Below, in pieces: positions 58,124 through 64,000 of a DNA stretch of 64,000 bases. The stretch comes from Roseospira goensis. Its GTDB lineage: Bacteria; Pseudomonadota; Alphaproteobacteria; Rhodospirillales; Rhodospirillaceae. A program made the translations under genes and the position numbers. The stretch is from contig NZ_JACIGI010000003.1 of assembly GCF_014197795.1 (NCBI RefSeq), positions 62,001 to 126,000 on the forward strand, in the 5' to 3' direction. The notes beneath the pieces were generated by a model. The model was given only the letters and a program-made list of their open reading frames with translations, did not search any database and was not told the origin of the DNA. The number at the start of each line of letters is the position of its first letter. Positions within the stretch are counted from its first letter, which is position 1.

Positions 58124-58224
58124 CAGCCGATTGCGACAAACCGGATCGGCTGAGAATCAGATCGGTCGCGCGGAGTCACGCAATCAATTCGAACCACATC
58201 GTGGTTCCGATTGATCGCGATCCG
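58124..58224. repeat. Intergenic repeat family B, copy 3
   Basis: Module 2 (58175-58224) matches copy 2 without gaps at 39 of 50 positions and forms a palindrome around GAACCAC-AT-CGTGGTTC with AATCAATT/GATTGATC arms. Upstream, CAGCCGAT (58124-58131) and ATCGGCTG (58145-58152) form a different left hairpin. The element lies between the CoA-transferase and YdcF genes. Confidence 0.7.
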
Positions 58225-58226
58225 CG

Positions 58227-58823
58227 CTATGCGGGACCGTCATCATGCCCGCCCGCCTCCGGAGCGACAAGGGAGGCCCGGGACAGCAGCCGGGGCAGGT
58301 ACAGCAACAGCGCAAACGCCTCGCGAACGGCCAGGCTGCGGGCGGCGCGCCGGTCGGGGATCGGCACCCCGACGCCCTCGATGTGCACGGGCAGACCACG
58401 CGCCCGCGCCACCGCCCGGAAGCACCACAGCGCCCGGCGCAGGTGCGGCCGGTCGGTCACCACGACGACCCGGTCCGGCAGACCGTGGCGCGCCAGTACG
58501 GCCAGGCTGTGGGCGGCGTTGCCGAGCGTGTTGGACGACCGCTCCTCCAGCAGCAGACACGCGGGCGTCGCCCCGACCTGCACGGCCAGCGCGGCCATCA
58601 GGCGGGCCTCGCTGGGCACCCCGGCGGGGTGACGCTTGCCGGCGCCGCCCGACAGGACGAGCCGGGCCCCCGGCGTCGCCTGCGCCAGCGCGGCCGCGGC
58701 GCGCACCCGCCGGCGCATCGCCGCGCTGGCCTGGCCGTCGGCACGAACGGCGGCCCCGAGGGCGACGACGGCCACATCGGCCCCGGTGCACCACTCCGGG
58801 GCTGTGTGTGAGTCCCTTTCCAT
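58227..58823 (-). CDS. YdcF family (DUF218) protein
   Basis: A 198-residue protein of the DUF218/ElyC-SanA-YdcF group. The motif set is ADVAVVALGAAVRADG, ARLVLSGGAGK, CLLLEERSSNTLGNA and VVVVTDRPHLRRAL. The family is linked to envelope processes and SAM binding in E. coli YdcF. ATG 58823 follows AGGAGCG. It shows no clear signal peptide or long membrane segment. It is divergent from the unknown gene at 58943. Confidence 0.88.
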   Translation of the reverse strand: MERDSHTAPEWCTGADVAVVALGAAVRADGQASAAMRRRVRAAAALAQATPGARLVLSGGAGKRHPAGVPSEARLMAALAVQVGATPACLLLEERSSNTLGNAAHSLAVLARHGLPDRVVVVTDRPHLRRALWCFRAVARARGLPVHIEGVGVPIPDRRAARSLAVREAFALLLYLPRLLSRASLVAPEAGGHDDGPA

Positions 58824-58942
58824 TGCGCCCGCGCTCCTGTAGGAAGAGTGGACACCCGGGCCATAAGCCCCGATCATGGCGCGTGACACTGGCCGGCGCC
58901 GGTTTACCGCATCCCTCGGACCCACAAACGAAGCCAGGTTCC

Positions 58943-59797
58943 ATGGCCTCGATCGGCCCCATCACCCTCTACCGCGAGAAGTCCGTCATTCATCGGTTCG
59001 ACGGCCAGTCCGGCTCCGATGTCCCCCAGGATCCCAGCTTCGTGTTGAAGAGCAACCGGTTGACCATGGAGGTCTCGGCGCACTCCCACACGGCGCCGAT
59101 CGTGGTCCGGGGGCACAACATCGCGGGCACCTTGCGCATGGCCGCCATCGTCGCGGAACGCTTCACCCGCGACCCGGAAACCTTCAGCCCCCACAATCCC
59201 TATCCGCCGGACTGGGGCGACCTGTGGGAGCGCAAGGTGTCCGGATACGAGCGCCAGTTCAACCGCGACAACTGGACCTCGCTGCATGTGGGCGGCGCCA
59301 CCATCTTCACCACCCGTGACTCGCCGCCTGTCGTGGCCATCGAACGTCTCGCCCAGGGTGCCGATCTTGACGAGCGCACCGTGCGCCAGGCCGTGGCCAG
59401 CGTGTTCGGATGTTCCGCCGACAGCGACATGGTGGTGCAGCATGACAGTCAGACCGCGGTCGTGGTCACGCCGTTTTCCGCCTACCTGCGGGCAGCGATC
59501 CTGGAGCGCAAGAGCGGCCGGACCGGCTCGTTCTCCGTCTCGGTGTACCACACGGAGACGCGGCGGGCGCGCACCAGCAGCCTGCTGAACTTCTGCGCTG
59601 ACCTGATCGAAAGCTACAACCTGCGCCAGTTCCTGGAACGCGCCCCCGGCGCCAGCGACGTCGGCGCCACGGCGCCGGCCCACCTGCGCCAGCAGATTGA
59701 CGCCGTTGTCAAGCGCCGCCGCGAGCTGGCGCAGTACATCGAAGGCTTCGAGCACGCCAACCGGGTGCAGTACCGCCCCGAGCGCCCGGACCTCTGA
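58943..59797 (+). CDS. Conserved-looking protein of unknown function
   Basis: A 284-residue soluble protein with no family recognised. It has a mixed alpha/beta composition: an N-terminal PITLYREKSVIHRFDGQSGS, a middle SHTAPIVVRGHNIAGTL and a C-terminal helical segment (VKRRRELAQYIEGFEHANR). There is no signal peptide or membrane span. The ATG at 58943 has no strong ribosome site (AAGCCAGG). Good codon-position GC bias supports coding. It precedes a methyltransferase by 36 bp and may be co-transcribed. Confidence 0.75.
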   Translation: MASIGPITLYREKSVIHRFDGQSGSDVPQDPSFVLKSNRLTMEVSAHSHTAPIVVRGHNIAGTLRMAAIVAERFTRDPETFSPHNPYPPDWGDLWERKVSGYERQFNRDNWTSLHVGGATIFTTRDSPPVVAIERLAQGADLDERTVRQAVASVFGCSADSDMVVQHDSQTAVVVTPFSAYLRAAILERKSGRTGSFSVSVYHTETRRARTSSLLNFCADLIESYNLRQFLERAPGASDVGATAPAHLRQQIDAVVKRRRELAQYIEGFEHANRVQYRPERPDL

Positions 59798-59833
59798 CCC
59801 CGCCCCTCTCGCCCCGTTCCCGGACCCGCCCGC

Positions 59834-60574
59834 ATGTTCGAGCCCGCCCTTCCCGAGACCCTCACACACGGCCTGCCGGTGCGCGGCAGCCGGGCCATGG
59901 TGCTGGAAACCCTGGAGCCACTGGAGGGCCTGCGGGTCGCCGACATTGGCTGCGGCGACGGCACCTGGACCCGCTTTCTGACGCAGGCCGGCGCCCATGT
60001 CGTCGGCCTGGATCCCAACCCGCGCCAACTCGACCAAGCCCGCGCGGCGGCCGCGGTGGCCGACGAAGCCTTCATCCAGGCTGGCGCCGAGGCCCTGCCC
60101 CTACCCGACGGCAGCCAGGACATCGCGCTGTTCTTCAACAGCCTGCACCATGTGCTGACCGACCTGATGGCCGCCGCGGTCGCCGAGGCGGTCCGCATCA
60201 CGCGGGCCGGCGGCCGGGTGGTGGCGTTCGAGCCGGTGGCCGGGGGGGCCAATTACCGGCTCAACCGGCCGGTCGACGACGAGGCCGAGGTCCGCGCCCT
60301 GGCCCATCGCCGGCTGCACGAGGCCGCCGACGGCCCCGCCCCGCTCGTGCTGGAACGCGAGTTCGAGTACGTCACGATCTCGAAGAAGCGCGACTTCGAG
60401 AGCTGGCGCGCGTGGCAGGAGCGCATCAGCCCGGCGCGGGCGGCCATCTTCGCTGCCGACGCGACCGGCCTGCGGGCGCACTTCGACGCCGTGCTGGCCG
60501 AGATGCCGAGGGACGAGGAAGGGGCCGCATTGCTCGACCAGCCGATGCGGGCGACGGTGCTCCGGAGAGTGTAG
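59834..60574 (+). CDS. Class I SAM-dependent methyltransferase
   Basis: A 246-residue methyltransferase. SAM motif I is VADIGCGDGTWTRFL (about residues 35-50), motif II is VVGLDPN, and motif III is IALFFNSLHHV, with GGRVVAFEPV as post III. It resembles UbiE/methyltransf_11 enzymes acting on small molecules. No ribosome site is obvious. Substrate unknown; close to the preceding unknown gene. Confidence 0.85.
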   Translation: MFEPALPETLTHGLPVRGSRAMVLETLEPLEGLRVADIGCGDGTWTRFLTQAGAHVVGLDPNPRQLDQARAAAAVADEAFIQAGAEALPLPDGSQDIALFFNSLHHVLTDLMAAAVAEAVRITRAGGRVVAFEPVAGGANYRLNRPVDDEAEVRALAHRRLHEAADGPAPLVLEREFEYVTISKKRDFESWRAWQERISPARAAIFAADATGLRAHFDAVLAEMPRDEEGAALLDQPMRATVLRRV

Positions 60575-60594
60575 TGCCAGACCGGCCCCTGCGG

Positions 60595-61203
60595 TCACGG
60601 GGCATCGGTGATCGCGACATGCCCCGGCTGGGCGGCCACGCGGTCGATCCACGCCCGCACATGCGGAAACGGATCCAGCTCGATGCCGCCTTCGGGCGCC
60701 ACGTGGGTGTAGGCGAACAGCGCGATGTCGGCGAGCCCGAAGCGGTCGCCGACGAAGAACGGCTGGTCCGCGAGGTGCCGCTCCATGAGCCCGATGGCGT
60801 CGCGTCCCTGCTGCTGCCGGTTCGGAAGTGCGCGGCGCTGATCCTCGGTCATCTCGGGCTGCTCCGTTAGCCAGAAGCGGGCCACGGCAACGTTCGGTTC
60901 GTGGCTGTACTGCTCGAAGAACATCCACTGCAGGGTCCGCGCCCGGTCGAGCGGGCTGTCGGGCAGCAGGCTGTTGGTGTCCGCCAGATACCAGAGGATG
61001 GCGTTGCTCTCCGCCAGCGCGGTGCCGTCATCCAGAACCAGCACCGGAACCCGGCCGTTCGGGTTGAGGGCCAGGAACTCGGGCGTCCGGCTCTCGCGCT
61101 TGAGGATGTCGACGTCGCGACGCGTGTAGCGCAGGCCGAGCCGCGCCAGCAGCAGGCGGATCTTGTAGCAGTTCCCGGACGGCAGGAAGTCATACAGGAT
61201 CAT
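60595..61203 (-). CDS. Glutathione S-transferase
   Basis: A 202-residue GST. The thioredoxin-like N-terminal domain has YDFLPSGNCYKIRLLLARL with the catalytic Ser/Asn region (S9, N11), then NGRVPVLVLDDG and ESNAILWYLAD. The helical C-terminal domain has FFVGDRFGLADIALFAYTH. ATG 61203 starts MILYDFLPSGN. It converges on the methyltransferase gene. Confidence 0.93.
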   Translation of the reverse strand: MILYDFLPSGNCYKIRLLLARLGLRYTRRDVDILKRESRTPEFLALNPNGRVPVLVLDDGTALAESNAILWYLADTNSLLPDSPLDRARTLQWMFFEQYSHEPNVAVARFWLTEQPEMTEDQRRALPNRQQQGRDAIGLMERHLADQPFFVGDRFGLADIALFAYTHVAPEGGIELDPFPHVRAWIDRVAAQPGHVAITDAP

Positions 61204-61367
61204 GGCGGGACCCTCCGGTCGGGCGGGACGGGAGCGGCAGTGTGCCAGAAACGCCCACCGCCGCAACCGTCCTTGGTCTCACCGGGGGCATGACCGCAGC
61301 CGATGCGGCGTCGGGCCGGCGCACGGCCGCGCCCGCCCGCGCCACGCAGCGGGTCCCGCGCCGGGCC

Positions 61368-63401
61368 TCAGGCGTTCTCCAGCATCGCCTTGCGGCGGTC
61401 CACCACCTGCTCGGCCTCACGGCCGCTCAGTTCCTGGAGGTGGTCGAACGCCCACGAGAAGGTGCCGACACCCATGGTGGCGGAGCGGATCTCGACGATC
61501 AGGTCATGCATCTCCGACTGCGGCAGCATACCGTAGACCACGTCCCAGCCGTCCCAGCCCTCCTTCTGGTCGAAGCCCAGGATCTGGCCACGGCGCGTCG
61601 ACAGGGCGCGCTGGGCCTTGCTGGTGGCGTCGTTGGGCACGCTGATCTCGACCTTCAGGATCGGCTCCAGCAGCACCGGATCGCAAGCTGGCACACCCTC
61701 GCGCATGGCCAGTTGGGCGGCGGTCTTGAACGCCTGCTCGGAGCTGTCGACGGTGTGATAGGAGCCGTCGTACAGCGTCACCTCGAAGTCCACCACCGGG
61801 AAGCCGAGCGGCCCCTGGCGCGACCACTCGCGCACGCCCTGCTCGACGGCCGGGATGTACTGGCGCGGCACCACACCGCCGGTGATCTGGTCATGGAAGG
61901 CGAAGCCCGCCCCGCGCGGCAGCGGCTTGATCTCGATGTGGACATCGCCGAACTGGCCGTGGCCGCCGGTCTGGCGCTTGAAGCGGCCCTGCTTCTTGGT
62001 CGGTTTCTTGATCGTCTCCTGATACGGCACCAGCGGCTTCTCGGCCTTGACCTCGACGTTGTACTGACGGGCCAGGCGGGCCAGCGCCACCTGAAGGTGG
62101 ATATCGCCCTGACCCCACAGCAGGAGCTCGTTGGTCTCGGTGTTCTGATCCACCTTGAGGCCGCGGTCCTCCTCGCTCAGTTTGGCGAGGGCCCCAGTCA
62201 GCTTGACGTCGTCGCCGTGCTTGGCGGGCCGGACCGCCACAGCGGCCAGCGGCGACAGCGGCGCCGGCCAGTCGGCCTCGCGGGTGCCCTTGGCGTCCAG
62301 CAGATCGCCGGTGCTGACCCCCTCCAGGCGGCCCAGACCGACGACGCGCCCGGCCTCGGCCTGGGCGGCCTTGCTCGGCTGGCCCGGAGTGGAGAAGGTG
62401 TAGATGCCGTTGATCTTCTCACCGCCGATCGGCGTGCTGTCCTTGACCGGGCCGCGCCAGACGCGCGCCAGCGACATCTTGCCGGTGTGGGCGGCATGCA
62501 CGGTCTTGAACACCTGGGCCAGCGGGGCGCTGTCACCGGTGTCGACCAGACGGCGCTCCAGGGTCTCGTCGACGCCCGGAGTCTCGTGGCGCAACGCCTT
62601 CAGCAGGCGCACCACCCCGTTGTCTTCCAGGGCGCCGCCGAAGAACACGGGGACGACACGGTCCTCGGCCAGGTCGCGGGTGAGGGTGTCGTAGACCTCG
62701 TCCTTGGGCGGCACGACGTCCTCAAGCAGCTCCTCCAGCATGTGATCGTTGGTGTCGGCCAGGCTTTCCAGCAGGTCCTGGCGCGCCTCCTTCTCGCGGT
62801 CACGCACCTGATCGGGGATCTGGATCAGGTCGGATCGTTCGCCAGGGCGGTAGCGGTAGGCCCGCTCGCTGACCAGGTCGACGTACCCGGTCACCTTCCC
62901 GTCCTCACGGATCGGCACTTCGCGCAACACCAGGGGTCGGTCCGACACCCCCTGCAGGGCCTCCATGAGTTCGCGCAGGGTGACCTGGGCGGTCTCGATC
63001 TTGTTGATGAAGATCATGTGCGGAATGCTGCGCTGATCGAGGAACTTGAGCAGCGGCATTGCCATCCGCACCCGGGCCGGGTCGGGATCGCAGACCACGA
63101 CGGCGACGTCCGCCACCATCAGGGCGTTGAGCGCATCCTGCTGGAACTCGACCGACCCCGGGCAGTCCAGGAACGTCCAGGCGTCGCCCAGATAGTCCGC
63201 CTCGATCACGTTGATCTCGGTGGTCATCGCCCGGTCGCGGGCCTCCTGGCTGGCGTCGCCCACCGTGTTGCTGTCCTCCACGCGCCCCTTGCGATGGATC
63301 ACCCCGCAGGCCATCAGCATGCTCTCCAGCAGGCTGGTCTTGCCGGACAGGTAGGGGCCGACCAGGGCAGCCACCCGGGGCGATGTGGCGCGTTCGGGCA
63401 T
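61368..63401 (-). CDS. Elongation factor G-like GTPase with altered G motifs
   Basis: A 677-residue EF-G-like translational GTPase. Domain I runs to about residue 275, followed by II-V (IYTFSTPG, GQGDIHLQVAL, QTGGHGQFGDVHIEI, LRGQILGFD-like RRGQILGFDQKEG). The G1 motif is GPYLSGKTS, G3 is DCPGSVEF instead of DTPGHVDF, and G4 is NKIE instead of NKxD. The catalytic His of G3 is thus a Ser, so GTPase activity may be changed. This group of EF-G-like proteins has no settled role. The ATG at 63401 begins MPERATSPRVAALVGP. Confidence 0.9.
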   Translation of the reverse strand: MPERATSPRVAALVGPYLSGKTSLLESMLMACGVIHRKGRVEDSNTVGDASQEARDRAMTTEINVIEADYLGDAWTFLDCPGSVEFQQDALNALMVADVAVVVCDPDPARVRMAMPLLKFLDQRSIPHMIFINKIETAQVTLRELMEALQGVSDRPLVLREVPIREDGKVTGYVDLVSERAYRYRPGERSDLIQIPDQVRDREKEARQDLLESLADTNDHMLEELLEDVVPPKDEVYDTLTRDLAEDRVVPVFFGGALEDNGVVRLLKALRHETPGVDETLERRLVDTGDSAPLAQVFKTVHAAHTGKMSLARVWRGPVKDSTPIGGEKINGIYTFSTPGQPSKAAQAEAGRVVGLGRLEGVSTGDLLDAKGTREADWPAPLSPLAAVAVRPAKHGDDVKLTGALAKLSEEDRGLKVDQNTETNELLLWGQGDIHLQVALARLARQYNVEVKAEKPLVPYQETIKKPTKKQGRFKRQTGGHGQFGDVHIEIKPLPRGAGFAFHDQITGGVVPRQYIPAVEQGVREWSRQGPLGFPVVDFEVTLYDGSYHTVDSSEQAFKTAAQLAMREGVPACDPVLLEPILKVEISVPNDATSKAQRALSTRRGQILGFDQKEGWDGWDVVYGMLPQSEMHDLIVEIRSATMGVGTFSWAFDHLQELSGREAEQVVDRRKAMLENA

Positions 63402-63672
63402 GGTTCAGGTCCTCTTTGATCTTGGTTCGATGAAAGTGGCACGGCACCGCGGGACCGTGCGACCGGACCGACGGCACACCATGAGTGCACGGCGGCGCCC
63501 GACGGGGCGCCGCGGCCGGTGGGTCCATGTCCGCATGGTCACCAGGGGCTGGGAGCGTTGCAAGGGCAAAGCGACCCGAAGACAGGCAGGTTCGCATCGA
63601 AACCGTCCGGTAGCACAGACCGGGGCGCGGCCTCAAGCCATCCAAAGGAGGCCCCAGGGCTCCGAACTCGGA

Positions 63673-63912
63673 TTACGGGATGTCCCTGTTCAGGATTTGG
63701 GCGAGGTCGTTTGGGTCCCATGCGGCGCGTTTGCGTCTGGTCTTGCGGGGGCGCTTGTCGGACATGGCGCGCCCAAGGTTGAAGGCGAAGGGCCTGACGA
63801 CGGCCATGTTTTTGGCGCCGTAGCCGGTCCGGACGCGGGACAGGTCGTCCTTGAAGGTGACATCGCCGACCCAGTGGCGGCTGTTTTCGATGGCCCAGTG
63901 GCTGCGCACGGC
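63673..63912 (-). pseudogene. ISAs1-family transposase, C-terminal fragment
   Basis: About 80 residues match the C-terminal part of ISAs1/H-repeat transposases: AVRSHWAIENSRHWVGDVTF, then RVRTGYGAKNMAVVRPFAFNLGRAMS. The conserved DDE-domain Glu is in AIENS. The remainder of the gene is missing upstream, where the sequence flips into a plus-strand fragment. The stop at 63673-63675 is normal, so only the 3' end remains. Confidence 0.85.
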
Positions 63913-64000
63913 CGCTACTGAGGACCTTGAGACTGTGACCGACGACGACAAGGGACACGGCCGCCCCGAAGAGCGCACCGTCACCGTCTGCCGCGCGGTC
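63890..64000 (+). pseudogene. ISAs1-family transposase, internal fragment (opposite strand, runs off the window)
   Basis: From about 63917 the plus strand reads EDLETVTDDDKGHGRPEERT, then VTVCRAV, matching the central DKGHGRxExR region of ISAs1 transposases. The open frame continues to the window end from an ATG at 63890 but overlaps the minus-strand C-terminal piece. The two parts of one family therefore meet head to head at 63912-63917. Confidence 0.75.

Overview
The window is GC-rich chromosomal DNA from an alphaproteobacterium, most likely Rhodospirillales. This rests on gene content and order: dapA-smpB divergent from a lytic transglycosylase, tig-clpP-clpX-lon-hup, the encapsulated-ferritin/encapsulin pair of the Rhodospirillum type, the DUF2849/DUF934 sulfite-reduction operon, a CIO-type bd oxidase and three-bp-tight gene packing. 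The organism itself cannot be named from the sequence.

Layout. 0-8 kb: DCC thiol protein, metY-hemB, DsbA-like protein, folK, NYN protein, family-5 uracil-DNA glycosylase, glutathione peroxidase, smpB and dapA. 8-18 kb: lytic transglycosylase, haloacid dehalogenase, lipocalin, YeeE/YedE transporter, the cioAB oxidase operon (with a perfect FNR-type box) and a globin-coupled chemoreceptor. 18-26 kb: tRNA-Leu, trigger factor, ClpP, ClpX, Lon, HU and tRNA-Val, a protein quality-control block. 26-30 kb: a candidate peptide-modification (RiPP) locus made of a radical SAM/SPASM enzyme and a 75-residue peptide with CxCxC and CxCxCxC motifs, followed (reading leftward from it) by a dispersed repeat; manC lies upstream. 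30-38 kb: nitrilase-family enzyme, a four-gene betaine/choline-type ABC transporter, a LysR regulator, and a divergent pair encoding a PhyH-like dioxygenase and a DddP-like M24 protein. 38-50 kb: tRNA-Arg, ppx, rlmE, guaB, comM, terC, deaminase, argC, gamma-carbonic-anhydrase-like protein, small hypotheticals and a LysM-like/solute-binding fusion. 50-55 kb: the sulfur-assimilation operon cysG-DUF2849-cysI-DUF934-cysH, preceded by a perfect 16-bp inverted repeat in an AT-rich island. 55-64 kb: a palindromic repeat array, encapsulin and encapsulated ferritin, a class III CoA transferase, YdcF, an unknown protein, a methyltransferase, GST, an EF-G-like GTPase with altered G motifs, and broken ISAs1-type transposase pieces at the right edge.

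The strongest candidate for an undescribed system is the radical SAM enzyme plus Cys-rich peptide at 26.6-28.4 kb. Secondary points are three intergenic repeat families, the operator-like palindrome before cysG, and the DddP-like protein that keeps all metal ligands but lacks the reported catalytic Asp. All family assignments are by eye from motifs and remembered family features; no database search was run.
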